A stretch of 64,000 nucleotides of DNA, taken from Paenibacillus barcinonensis (GTDB lineage: Bacteria > Bacillota > Bacilli > Paenibacillales > Paenibacillaceae). Below the pieces are notes generated by a model that saw only the letters and a program-made list of their open reading frames with translations, was not told the origin of the DNA and did no database searches. Shown here piece by piece: positions 1 through 7,750 of the stretch. Positions within the stretch are counted from its first letter, which is position 1, and the number at the start of each line of letters is the position of its first letter. The stretch is from contig NZ_QJSW01000014.1 in NCBI RefSeq assembly GCF_003217495.1, forward strand, positions 1 to 64,000, in the 5' to 3' direction. A program made the translations under genes and the position numbers.

Positions 1-1080
1 AGCTTGGCCCACATTGCGAAGGAGCTTCGAGAGATCGGCGTACGTTTTCAGCAGGCGGATGAAGTGAGCGGAGCAGCCGTAGCAGGAAACGTAGCAACGA
101 AGTCTATTGGGCTGAAAGCAACGCAGAGCAATGATGATAAGGGATATCAGATGGCATACAATTCACAGTGGCATATGTGGTTACCTGTGAACGACCAGGG
201 TGTGACGGATCAGGCGGCCTTGCAAGCGTACGAGAAAGACAAGGGGAAGCTGGATCAGGGCAGCTTGAGTCAGGGAATGGCACCTGCCCAGCCTCCAGAT
301 CAAGATTTGATCCAGTTACAGATTGAAGCATTTGAGCTCGGAGTGAATCCCTTTACAGGAGAGCCTGTCACAGACGATTACGCCAAGATGATGATCTCCT
401 CCTTGAAATGGAGTCAGATTGTAGCCGGGATTGGGATGGTCACGGGAAGTATGAAAAGTGGTAAGGGTCCCTATAAGGGCCGCGGAACCAGTGCAGCATT
501 GGACAAGGTGAAGCAGACGATTCGGGATGCAAAGGCGAAGAGGGAACAGGCAGGCAAGAGTGGTAAGGGGACGGGACAAGCTCCTAATATGGGGAGTGTA
601 GTTAAGGACGGAAACAAAACGAAATATACGAATTCGGCTGGTAATGAGCTCACATGGGTTGATCAACATCCTAAGAATATTAATCGTGATGTTGATAGCT
701 TTTTGAAAAGTTCAGACGTTGGCAAGGCTACTGAAGCAAAAGTTGCAGATTTCGTAAGAAAAGAGCAGGAAGTCACGGGATTTGGGCAAAAAGTTCTTAA
801 GGAAAATGGCGAAGCTGCTGGAGATTTAGATGTAGTTACAAAAAATGCAATAATTGAGGTCAAAGCATCAATTAAAGCTGTTAAAGAAGACCAGTTTAAT
901 AAATTGATGAATGGAAATCATGATTTCTTCTTTAATCCAGAACAAAAGAAAGTAATTCTTTACATTGATAAACCGTTGACTAACTTGAGACCAGAGCATG
1001 CCAAAATGTTAGAAGACATTAAGAAGCAAGGAGTAACAATTGTTAATTCATTGGAAGAGCTAAAGGGGGTATTACATTAA
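1..1080 (+). CDS. Polymorphic toxin C-terminal part with PD-(D/E)xK nuclease tip (5' partial)
   Basis: The reading frame is open from the first base, so the start lies upstream and only the last ~359 residues are seen. The visible N-terminal end is helical and ends in a RFQQAD-type stretch, like the tail of LXG/WXG modules of type VII secretion substrates. A linker with a PFTGEPVTDDYAKM segment (about residues 115-130) and a Gly/Lys-rich hinge (150-200) follow. The last ~150 residues form the toxic tip. GDLDVV followed by IIEVKAS (about 273-290) matches the D...ExK core of restriction-endonuclease-fold nucleases, so DNA or RNA cleavage is inferred. Base composition becomes AT-rich from about position 600, exactly where the tip starts, which is typical of an exchanged toxin module. 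The next gene overlaps its stop by one base. Confidence 0.75.
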   Translation, partial: SLAHIAKELREIGVRFQQADEVSGAAVAGNVATKSIGLKATQSNDDKGYQMAYNSQWHMWLPVNDQGVTDQAALQAYEKDKGKLDQGSLSQGMAPAQPPDQDLIQLQIEAFELGVNPFTGEPVTDDYAKMMISSLKWSQIVAGIGMVTGSMKSGKGPYKGRGTSAALDKVKQTIRDAKAKREQAGKSGKGTGQAPNMGSVVKDGNKTKYTNSAGNELTWVDQHPKNINRDVDSFLKSSDVGKATEAKVADFVRKEQEVTGFGQKVLKENGEAAGDLDVVTKNAIIEVKASIKAVKEDQFNKLMNGNHDFFFNPEQKKVILYIDKPLTNLRPEHAKMLEDIKKQGVTIVNSLEELKGVLH

Positions 1081-1562
1081 TGGGAACTTCAGCATATATC
1101 TTAATGGAGCACAAGAAATATACAACTGAAAAATTATTGGGAGATTCAATAGTTGCAGCATTTTATGCCGATGCTATGCTCAACTTCCACAACAGTAAAA
1201 ATTATTCAATGGATGGAAAGTTTCTCTCTACTACATTGAACATTAGCCATAAATTAGTTAAACAAAACGGTTATTCGTTTATATACTACGTAGATGCAAC
1301 AAATAATCCGAGTATAGAATTTTACTATAATGAGGATGTTGGGTTAGAACCAAGTAGAAAACTTTGTAAAGTTGGTTGTATTGAAGAAATATACGGCGTC
1401 CAAGAACTTATCTTTAGTTTTGTTTACGAATACCTCAAGCTAAACCCCGACGAATACTTTTGGGTCACAGATTATGATTGGGTCTACAGTTGGGAAGATA
1501 TGCAAAAATTAAAATCGTTACCGTATGACCCAGATTGGTGCTATAAAAATCCTAAAAACTAA
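1080..1562 (+). CDS. Immunity protein for the upstream nuclease toxin
   Basis: This 160-residue acidic, aromatic-rich protein starts inside the toxin stop codon (TAATG overlap), the usual position of a cognate immunity gene. It has no signal peptide or membrane segment, so it should act in the cytoplasm by binding the nuclease tip. I do not recognise a named Imm family. Its C-terminus ends in PYDPDWCYKNPKN. A decayed paralogue at 2436-2911 ends in PYDESWCYKNPKEL and starts with the same MG.SA pattern. The pair therefore belongs to one immunity family that occurs twice here. It is AT-rich like the toxin tip. The function is inferred from position and from the duplicated toxin-tip/immunity arrangement. 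Confidence 0.7.
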   Translation: MGTSAYILMEHKKYTTEKLLGDSIVAAFYADAMLNFHNSKNYSMDGKFLSTTLNISHKLVKQNGYSFIYYVDATNNPSIEFYYNEDVGLEPSRKLCKVGCIEEIYGVQELIFSFVYEYLKLNPDEYFWVTDYDWVYSWEDMQKLKSLPYDPDWCYKNPKN

Positions 1563-1635
1563 CTTATGAGGGTTTACAGCGCCAACAACAAGATTGTACA
1601 ACACAACCAACAAACTAAACACTTGATAAACTTTC

Positions 1636-1682
1636 AAAAGCTCTTTCCAACTTGTTTTATGAGTAGGAATGAGCTTTTTTTG
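1636..1682 (+). terminator. Rho-independent terminator after toxin/immunity pair
   Basis: A 13-bp stem with one mismatch (1636-1648 with 1666-1678, core AAAAGCTC/GAGCTTTT) encloses a 17-nt loop and runs into a T tract. It closes the toxin-immunity transcript. Confidence 0.75.
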
Positions 1683-1712
1683 CGCGCCAAAAATCTAAGG
1701 AGGATGAAACGA

Positions 1713-2275
1713 ATGGCAAAACGTGAACAGGGAGGGGCAGAAGAGTTGAATACCCACAGCTTGAACAGGAAGCAGAAAAAAAGTGAGGCCTATTGCCCAG
1801 GCTCGCGCAGCGTACGAACAGCTTATGGAGAAATTCGTGAGTACTGTCAGCAAGTAAGGGAATTTCGTGAACAGGCGGCAGAATTGCAGCGATCGGACGT
1901 ACAGATTTTCAGGTTAGAGGGGAGTTTAGCGAAAATGGTACAGGATGCAGAGGAGCGGCTGGAACAAACAAGGCAGATGCTAACTGAAAAAGAGGGCAAA
2001 CGCATGGTGGACTGGATTCTAAATCGCCTATTTTCCTGAAGAACGGATATATCGTGGTGAATTTTAACCTGGAGTCCATCCGGGAAGGCAACCTTGCCGC
2101 TCCGCATCTGCAATATATCCATGCTCCGCTGATGAACCAGTGGCTGCTGGAAGGCTTCCAGCGTCAGGTGCAGGATAGCTATAACCATACGTTTTCGTTA
2201 CGAGATGGAGATGTGGTCTTTTACCATGCAGATCGTTCCAGCCGGGATGATTTCAGTGCACAGGTGCCGCATTAA
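1713..2275 (+). pseudogene. Frameshifted coiled-coil protein of the toxin locus
   Basis: An AAGGAGG site (1697-1703) precedes ATG 1713. From there a charged coiled-coil frame of 108 codons runs to a stop at 2039 (EQAAELQRSDVQIFRLEGSL and similar). At about 2000 a second frame (+2) becomes coherent, reading GGLDSKSPIFLKNGYIVVNF and continuing to DGDVVFYHADRSSRDDF, with a stop at 2273-2275. The second frame has no ribosome site of its own and reads like a structured domain. The simplest reading is one original protein of about 185 residues split by a single-base indel near 2005-2035. It may have been the N-terminal part of a second toxin or a chaperone-like partner. I do not recognise the family. 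Two independent small genes is the alternative. Confidence 0.45.
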
Positions 2276-2436
2276 GTAAGGAGATAGATTTACAATCTGG
2301 CAAGGAAGTTATTGTTTATATTGATGAAGCCATCACAACTACTAATCCTCAAACCTTAGCAAAGGTTAACTATCTTAAAGAAAAAGGTATAATAGTAGTT
2401 AATTCTTTAGAACAATTAGGGAAGGTGTTGAAATAA
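2275..2436 (+). pseudogene. Orphan toxin-tip remnant (paralogue of the nuclease C-terminus)
   Basis: This open stretch of about 53 codons ends in TAA at 2434-2436. Its sequence (VIVYIDEAITT.NPQTLAK, then IIVVNSLEQLGKVLK) matches the last ~45 residues of the upstream toxin (VILYIDKPLT..RPEHAKM, then VTIVNSLEELKGVLH). The nuclease core is missing and there is no start codon or ribosome site, so it is a tail fragment. The following immunity pseudogene overlaps its stop by the same TAATG junction as the intact pair. This shows a former second toxin-tip/immunity cassette. Confidence 0.75.
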
Positions 2437-2911
2437 TGGGTATTTCTGCATTTGTATTATTTGAAACTGGTAGTAACATTCCGTTAACCAATCTTCTGAA
2501 ATATACGGAAGATTTTTGTGCGGAGTTAAACTTATTTTATGGAATTAGTTTCAAAAAAAAAATGGTGAAAATCAATTAAAACATGTTAGAGCATCTATAA
2601 GTGATCTACCATTTGTCGAGAGTTCATCAAGGCAATTATGTATTGATTTTTACGATGAGCCTTATGAATTTCAAAACATTTCCTTTGATTGGTTAGGGAA
2701 AGATACAGAATTTTTTGAAGCAATAATAGTAGATGATTTTTGAGACAATGAAGACCTATTATTTAATATTCTTTTTAAATTTCTGAAAAAATATCCAAAT
2801 TCGAAAATATGGATGGAAGATGATGGGTTCTATACGTTAAATGACTTCGAAAAGATATCGAATAGACCTTATGATGAAAGTTGGTGTTACAAAAATCCAA
2901 AAGAACTATAA
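2436..2911 (+). pseudogene. Broken immunity gene (paralogue of 1080-1562)
   Basis: The start ATG overlaps the toxin-remnant stop. The first frame gives MGISAFVLFETGSNIP and so on, but shifts at a run of nine A near 2561-2569 and stops soon after. In the shifted frame the rest of the protein is readable (KNGENQLKHVRAS onward). It carries one in-frame TGA (VDDF*DNED) and ends in PYDESWCYKNPKEL at 2911. Beginning, end and overall length match the intact immunity protein upstream. Two lesions (one frameshift, one nonsense) make it non-functional unless the A-run is slipped over. Confidence 0.8.
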
Positions 2912-3086
2912 TGCACCTAGTAATGCTGAATAGAGTTGTTGACTTAGGGACTGTGGTAGTGGAGGCTGCCCAGTGGCGCCAACTGTAGAATGCGCCTCCC
3001 TGATAGGGAGGATGAAATAGCAGTTTTCTAACTTATTACGTTTATTACTACAGCTTAATTATGTAGTATTGATTGGAGGGCTAGGT

Positions 3087-3686
3087 ATGACAACTGATAT
3101 CAAAGAAATTATGACTCGATTAAAATCACACCGTCTTTGGATTGAAACTATTGGAGAACAAGGTAAAAAACTAGGTATAGATGAAATTGATTTGCGAAAT
3201 GTGGATTTGTCTCAATACCCATTAGACCAAGCGTATATAACAGCTTGTATCTTTGATGGCATGGAATTAAATCACAAAGATTTTTCCTCATCTTTGCTGA
3301 GCTCATCAACTTTTATATCTACTAACTTGGAAGAAGCAGATTTTTGTAAATCTACTGTCTCGTATGCAGACTTTACAAATGCTAATCTTAAAGCTGCCAG
3401 GCTTGCTGATAGTGAATGTATTGAAACGGTGTTTGTTCAAGCAGATTTATCAAATACTAATTTAGTAGCTGCTCTGTTTGATGAGACGGATTTTCGCAAT
3501 GCAATTTTTAAAAATGCTGATGTGCGTTTAGCTACGTTTGAAAGAGTATTGTTAAAAGGTGCTAAATTAACAGGGCTTCGGGGGTTAGAAGAAGCTTTTA
3601 TAAAAAGTATCAATATCGGTACGCCAGAAGAACCTGATATTTTAGTGGGTGAAGAAGCTATAGAATGGTTACAAGAATTTATTTGA
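3087..3686 (+). CDS. Pentapeptide-repeat protein
   Basis: ATG 3087 is chosen because TGGAGGG (3074-3080) lies six bases upstream. The start at 3069 has no ribosome site. The 199-residue product has a helical N-terminus followed from about residue 30 by A(D/N)LxX-type repeats (LEEADFCKSTVSYADFTNANLKAARL, written with a break: LEEADF, then YADFTNANLKAARL; QADLSNTNL; DFRNAIFKNADV). These would fold into a right-handed quadrilateral beta-helix. Such proteins mimic DNA or bind protein partners, and some accompany polymorphic toxins as immunity proteins. Here it lies just downstream of a toxin locus and is equally AT-rich, so an immunity role is plausible but not shown. A C-terminal helix (EEAIEWLQEFI) may mediate dimerisation. 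Confidence 0.75.
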   Translation: MTTDIKEIMTRLKSHRLWIETIGEQGKKLGIDEIDLRNVDLSQYPLDQAYITACIFDGMELNHKDFSSSLLSSSTFISTNLEEADFCKSTVSYADFTNANLKAARLADSECIETVFVQADLSNTNLVAALFDETDFRNAIFKNADVRLATFERVLLKGAKLTGLRGLEEAFIKSINIGTPEEPDILVGEEAIEWLQEFI

Positions 3687-3803
3687 AAATAGACTTATGA
3701 AACTACCTTGCAAACAATCATTTGACTTTGCAAAGGAATAAAATATGAATTTTTTGGCAATGTATCCTAAAATGATGTAGAAAGAAAGAGGGGGGTGCAT
3801 GCT

Positions 3804-3992
3804 GTGAGTGAACCGGTGCAGATCAAAGATCGAATTGAGCGAAATAGACAGGAGTTACGTCGCTTGGCGGAGAATCATGGCATGCAGGATAACAAAGTCC
3901 TCGAGCAGTCCATGGTTTTGGATGAATTGATCAATGAATATTACCGTTTTCAATATAAAAAGCGTTATATGAAGAGACAGCCGACTGCGTAA
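3804..3992 (+). CDS. Spo0E-like sporulation phosphatase
   Basis: GTG 3804 is preferred because the G-rich ribosome site (3788-3795) is 8-10 bases upstream; GTG 3795 overlaps that site. The product is about 62 residues and entirely helical. It contains the Spo0E signature around QSMVLDELINEYYRF, with Gln/Ser-x-x-Leu-Asp before the second helix. Members of the family dephosphorylate Spo0A-P and so hold back sporulation. The C-terminus is strongly basic (KKRYMKRQ). It is monocistronic between the toxin locus and the biosynthetic cluster. The conserved motif gives moderate to good confidence; the exact target is not visible. Confidence 0.7.
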   Translation: MSEPVQIKDRIERNRQELRRLAENHGMQDNKVLEQSMVLDELINEYYRFQYKKRYMKRQPTA

Positions 3993-4460
3993 ATTAGGAA
4001 TGGAACGAAACTAAGCCTGCGCGCAGAGTATGAAGTGATTGATATGTACGGCAATTTTAAGTTATATATCTTGTTAGCTACTACAGGTTAATCAGAGCAA
4101 ATTATTACAAGTGGCTCTGTACTCGCTCCAAATGAGCAGAAGCACAGGCGTAAGACCAGAATGCCAAGATAAATATGATGATGATTCATCTCGCGTACCC
4201 CTATTTCGTCTATTCGCTAAAGACCTCTAAATACATCCCCGCATATTGTTTTCTTGTGATAACTTACCAACCTAATGAAACGTGTAGAAATTAAATCTAC
4301 AAGATTGAAAAAGCTTCTTAATAGAGGCAGTAGGTACACGTTGTGTCACTAAAAGTCTTCTATTAAGAAGCTTATTTAAAATATACTTCAACAATTATTC
4401 CAATCTTAGTAAGCAATGTCTTGATTCATTTAGATCACCTCCTTAAAGAAGATGTTACTT
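3993..4460. other. Intergenic region at the left edge of the cluster
   Basis: I see no convincing gene here. The stretch holds the terminator-like hairpin at 4311-4373 and otherwise low-complexity sequence. It marks the left boundary of the AT-rich cluster. Confidence 0.6.
4311..4373 (-). terminator. Terminator of the minus-strand pair (4461-5981)
   Basis: A perfect 15-bp inverted repeat (4311-4325 with 4359-4373, AAGCTTCTTAATAGA arms) encloses a 33-nt loop. Read on the minus strand it is followed by a short T run (CTTTTTCAATC), fitting termination of the BtrH-like gene. Confidence 0.6.
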
Positions 4461-5414
4461 TTAAACATTATCTAAAAAAGACTCTGATAAACTTAAACAT
4501 TGCTGCTCCATTGTTGAAATTTCATCAAGTTTATTTATCATGCGTTGAAAATAATCTTCACTATTTTTAACTGTCCCCTTTAAGATCATATTGGCTCCAA
4601 CCTGCCACTTTTGACTGAGTTCAAAATACGTTTCTGCTAATTCTCCAACAACATCATCATGTAGATTATTAAATCCAGATAAGAAATTTGAATAGGCGAA
4701 ACGAGAACTGCTTATACGAGAGAGGCTTGTATAGATATCTTGGTATAATTCATAACTATATTGACTTTTGTCTATTGATTTTAGTTCTTTATTGAATATA
4801 CCTACTGAGATAATTCCTGTATGTTGAGCATTTCCTTTAAGGTGAGTCACATTTAATTTTATAATTTCATAAAGGTCTTCTTTATCAAGATTTTTAATGT
4901 GATTTTGTACGATGTAATAGCCGTTATTATAAATATTAAAATTTTCAGATTTAACACATTTTAAAAGTGAATGAATAGATATTTTCCCTTTGAAATTATA
5001 GGTGTCATCCAAAATAAGACATTCTTCATTTATAATCTCAATAAGAGTTATATAATGGTAGGCGTGTTTTTGTTCATAGTAAATACTGTTTTTCATATAA
5101 AATAAATCTACAATTAAGATAATTGGATAACCTTCTATAAGAATATTTTGTAAAGTAGAAATAAACAGTAGATCGTCTTCGTTACTTATTTGAACTAAAT
5201 CAAGACCAGATAACCAGCTAATCTCCTCTGTCCAGTCCAAATAATTTGGAGATAATTCTCCTATTATATCTCCATTTTTTCTAACATAGTTTAAACCACA
5301 CTGTTTCCATATAGAACTAGTATAAGGATATTCAAAAAAGTTCAATATTGTATTAATTGTAAGATGTCTGCAATTATAGCCCGATTGTCGATTTGGAACC
5401 ATGTCTCTAATCAC
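4461..5414 (-). CDS. BtrH-like (papain/C39-fold) putative acyltransferase
   Basis: This 317-residue cytoplasmic protein has an N-terminal NCRHLTINTILNFF segment (Cys about residue 15). Later come a hydrophobic strand followed by HAYHYITLIEI (His) and LILDDTYNF (Asp). This order of Cys, His and Asp is that of the BtrH N-terminal domain family, which has a cysteine-peptidase fold. In butirosin biosynthesis BtrH moves an amino-acyl side chain from the carrier protein BtrI to an amine. Two free carrier proteins lie across the divergent promoter, so transfer of a carrier-bound aminoacyl group is the favoured role. The C-terminal third is helical and of unknown function. It starts at GTG 5414, nine bases after AAGGTGGG and next to the preceding stop; ATG 5402 is an alternative. 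Confidence 0.6.
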   Translation of the reverse strand: MIRDMVPNRQSGYNCRHLTINTILNFFEYPYTSSIWKQCGLNYVRKNGDIIGELSPNYLDWTEEISWLSGLDLVQISNEDDLLFISTLQNILIEGYPIILIVDLFYMKNSIYYEQKHAYHYITLIEIINEECLILDDTYNFKGKISIHSLLKCVKSENFNIYNNGYYIVQNHIKNLDKEDLYEIIKLNVTHLKGNAQHTGIISVGIFNKELKSIDKSQYSYELYQDIYTSLSRISSSRFAYSNFLSGFNNLHDDVVGELAETYFELSQKWQVGANMILKGTVKNSEDYFQRMINKLDEISTMEQQCLSLSESFLDNV

Positions 5415-5417
5415 ACT

Positions 5418-5981
5418 CTATTTCCCACCTTCTAAAGTGATTGCAAAAATATGCATGCTTGGGTTATCAGAAAAAGTAATTGAATTGATATCAAAGAATT
5501 TTTCATCAAGATTCACATGTGTATACCATATAGTTGTAGACATGTTTTCATTGAATCCTAATCTTGCTGAATAAGAACCTTTGCAGCGGAAGGCAATAGT
5601 ATTATTGAAATACGGATTTTTATTTGTCCAATCAGTTAATCCTATTTCATATTTTATTTTTTCACTTTTGTTTGCCAAAGTAACACATTCTTTGAATGAA
5701 CCATTATCACAAGCTCCTAAAACATGTACTCTTAGGCAATTGTGTATATCCACATTAATGGTTTGATTGTTAAATTCGAGACTGTTGAATGAATCATCAT
5801 TCTTTTCCGGAAAAAGAAACGGGACGTCTTGAATAAATACTATCTCGTTGGAATTAGGTAAATCTTCTGCTGGATAACTAGACCCGAATCCTGAAAAATC
5901 GCAGGAGAGGTAATTATGCTCATAAGCAAAAGATTTTCCGGTAAACCATTCTCGTAAATCAACTTTCGTATAGCCGACCAT
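5418..5981 (-). CDS. Beta-sandwich protein resembling a glycosidase accessory domain
   Basis: The start ATG at 5981 lies nine bases after AAGGAG. The ~187-residue product is rich in beta strands and has no signal peptide, so it should be cytoplasmic. The order of motifs (FSGFGSSYPAEDLP, then VPFLFP, FNNQTINVD, LRVHVLGACDNGSF, EIGLTDW) matches the beta-sandwich domain often attached to bacterial glycoside hydrolases. There it reads roughly GxSYPAExLP ... GxTI ... LGAA.NG ... DW. Here the domain stands alone. It is transcribed just before the BtrH-like gene with a 3-bp gap, so both serve one process. A role in binding a sugar or a modified substrate is possible. No catalytic residues can be named. 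Confidence 0.5.
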   Translation of the reverse strand: MVGYTKVDLREWFTGKSFAYEHNYLSCDFSGFGSSYPAEDLPNSNEIVFIQDVPFLFPEKNDDSFNSLEFNNQTINVDIHNCLRVHVLGACDNGSFKECVTLANKSEKIKYEIGLTDWTNKNPYFNNTIAFRCKGSYSARLGFNENMSTTIWYTHVNLDEKFFDINSITFSDNPSMHIFAITLEGGK

Positions 5982-6028
5982 TAATATCAACTCCTTGCAG
6001 GGTGGTAATAATATAAAAAAATGTAATA

Positions 6029-6057
6029 AGCATATGTGCGAATGATTTTTTTTGCAA
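6029..6057 (-). promoter_or_regulatory. Sigma-A-like promoter for the minus-strand pair
   Basis: On the minus strand there is a -35 TTGCAA (6052-6057), a 17-bp spacer and a -10 TATGCT (6029-6034), placed about 45 bp before the start at 5981. Confidence 0.45.
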
Positions 6058-6084
6058 ATGTATGTTTAAGCTCAAGGAGATCAA

Positions 6085-6168
6085 ATGTCAAATCTTGTGG
6101 TTTATCTCCCTGAACTAATGAAGAAGTTTATGACTAAAATTAGTCAAGAAAATCCTAAGATGATGTAA
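6085..6168 (+). CDS. Possible 27-residue peptide in the divergent promoter region
   Basis: AAGGAGA (6074-6080) is followed four bases later by ATG. The frame encodes a 27-residue amphipathic peptide (MSNLVVYLPELMKKF and so on) ending KMM, stop at 6166-6168, with a T8 run at 6173-6180. GGAGAT (6076-6081) can pair with ATCTCC (6104-6109), which would hide the ribosome site. It could be a leader peptide or a small regulatory peptide for the cluster; chance is also possible. Confidence 0.3.
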   Translation: MSNLVVYLPELMKKFMTKISQENPKMM

Positions 6169-6316
6169 GGTGTTTTTTTTGTATAAAAATACAAAGTTAA
6201 GTTATAGAGGTTTGTGGATATTAATTTTTTTAAAAAAATAAAAATGCACGACGAGTATAAGGAAAGTATCTTGGGTGTATTCTTTGAGGAAATAGGATTT
6301 TACCTCTACTTCGCTT

Positions 6317-6337
6317 TTTAACAGTAATACTGTAAAA
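6317..6337. promoter_or_regulatory. Operator-like palindrome
   Basis: ACAGTA-A-TACTGT (6321-6333) forms a perfect 6-bp inverted repeat around one base, extended by further T/A pairs to 6317 and 6337. It sits between the divergent cluster promoters. A binding site for a dimeric regulator is inferred. Confidence 0.35.
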
Positions 6338-6527
6338 GTTATTATCATAATAAAAATCTATATAAATCCAATAAAACCATAATTATATATTTTCGAAACG
6401 AAATAACTAAAATATCAATAGAATTTTAAACAAATTTTAAGTATTAATGGTAAATGGAGTCAAAATCTGATTCATAATATAATTCAAAAAAAAATATCCG
6501 TCAAGTGATAGCTCAACGAGTAAAATA

Positions 6528-6556
6528 TTGACAGATCAAAATAAACTGTATAAAAT
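6528..6556 (+). promoter_or_regulatory. Sigma-A-like promoter of the main cluster
   Basis: TTGACA (6528-6533), a 17-bp spacer and TAAAAT (6551-6556), 34 bp before ATG 6590. It has a consensus -35 and is well spaced, and would drive the AraC gene and the genes after it. Confidence 0.6.
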
Positions 6557-6589
6557 TGTATTTGCTGATTTGTTTTTACATAGGGGGAC

Positions 6590-7369
6590 ATGATGAATAT
6601 TCAAATAAATTGCATATTTAATCAAATAATATACCCTAATAGCACAGTGGATTTTTCCTGTTTTGAAAACGGTTATATGTTGTTAGAAAATATAGGATCG
6701 GTCGAAATTATAACTACGAACGAGCGAGTATCTCTAAATAATGAAATCATCCTTGTAGGAAATAAGTTTAAGCTAAATAATTGCTCAAGTAAAAAATCAG
6801 TTGAGATAAGAGGTATAACGTTCTCTAACTTAAAAAGATCTATTCGTAACGCTCCAAACATAATTTCGATTAAAGATGAATATCAAGTACAGCTCGCAAA
6901 GAGAACGCTAAATTTACCAAAGGGCTCTCAAAATCTAGAACAGATTTATAAGGATTTGGGTTCTTTACTATCACTAAACTTCTCAAAATGTACTCAATTC
7001 CTCTCAACACAATTCATTGATTCCAGATTGATAAAGATCAATAGATATATTCGTAAATACTATTGGAAACCGATAACATTAGATTTTCTAGCTGAAATGA
7101 TAGGATGTACACCTGTGTATTTAAGTAACACATATTCAAAAGTGTTTAAAGTTCCTCCTATAAGACACCTTCAAATGATTCGAATGAAAAAAGCAGCTAT
7201 GTTATTAGCTGAAACTGACTTGGTAATTAAAGAAATAGCTAAAAATTTAGGATATATATCCAGTTCTCAATTCAGTGTGATTTTTAAAAGGTACTACCTC
7301 TATACACCACTCGAGTTTAGGATATTGAATATCTCAAAACAGAAAACTATTGAGGAGGAAAAAAGATGA
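6590..7369 (+). CDS. AraC-family transcriptional regulator of the cluster
   Basis: 259 residues; AGGGGGA lies just before ATG 6590 (a second ATG follows at 6593). The first ~150 residues form a beta-rich sensor-like half. The C-terminal ~100 residues carry the two helix-turn-helix motifs of AraC/XylS proteins (ITLDFLAEMIGCTPVYLSNTY and EIAKNLGYISSSQFSVIFKRY, the second in the usual place before the YTPLEFR end). It is the first gene of the plus-strand block. The carrier-protein gene overlaps its stop by 4 bp (ATGA), which couples their translation. A local activator of the cluster is inferred. The palindrome at 6317-6337 is a candidate site. Confidence 0.85.
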   Translation: MMNIQINCIFNQIIYPNSTVDFSCFENGYMLLENIGSVEIITTNERVSLNNEIILVGNKFKLNNCSSKKSVEIRGITFSNLKRSIRNAPNIISIKDEYQVQLAKRTLNLPKGSQNLEQIYKDLGSLLSLNFSKCTQFLSTQFIDSRLIKINRYIRKYYWKPITLDFLAEMIGCTPVYLSNTYSKVFKVPPIRHLQMIRMKKAAMLLAETDLVIKEIAKNLGYISSSQFSVIFKRYYLYTPLEFRILNISKQKTIEEEKR

Positions 7370-7632
7370 ACGAAACAAGGATTAAAGAAATCATCACACA
7401 GTTGATCGGTATAGAAATCAATGACATTCATCAAAATTTGATTTTAGTTGGACTAGACTCCATGAAAACAATAAATTTGGTAGTAGAGTTGGAAGAAGAA
7501 TTCGATATTGTAATTGATGATAACGACCTACTATTCGAGAACTTCTCTACGATTTCAAGAATAGTAGATTTGATTTCTCAAAAAGTGATAGGAAAAGAAT
7601 TATACACTACCAAGTACAACGAACTATTGTAA
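7366..7632 (+). CDS. Free-standing acyl/peptidyl carrier protein 1
   Basis: 88 residues, typical carrier-protein length. GLDSMKTINLVVELEEEF contains the phosphopantetheine attachment serine (Ser32) in a DSM motif, followed by the acidic helix II expected of carriers. Its start overlaps the AraC stop. The next gene (7751) is an aminoacyl-tRNA-synthetase-like amino acid:carrier ligase, so this protein is the likely acceptor of an aminoacyl thioester. No phosphopantetheinyl transferase gene is visible in the window, so activation would rely on one encoded elsewhere. Confidence 0.88.
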   Translation: MNETRIKEIITQLIGIEINDIHQNLILVGLDSMKTINLVVELEEEFDIVIDDNDLLFENFSTISRIVDLISQKVIGKELYTTKYNELL

Positions 7633-7750
7633 CCCTCTATCCAAAAATACATATCTCATTGAAGTTACTCTGGGTCTATGCTAGTTTGTAATCACTTTAC
7701 TAACACTAATTATCTATCTTTATCATGTCATTTCTTAAAGGAGATTTGAG

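Noticed and set aside
2960..3011. Stem structures before the pentapeptide gene (CCTCCCT/AGGGAGG and others) as a riboswitch
   Set aside because: The stems are short and no known riboswitch core can be recognised. They may be a remnant of the decayed toxin locus.
3738..3780. Tiny ORF ending in PKMM before the Spo0E-like gene, similar in its end to the 27-residue peptide at 6085
   Set aside because: Only 11 codons with no ribosome site; the shared CCTAAxATGATGTA ending is probably chance.
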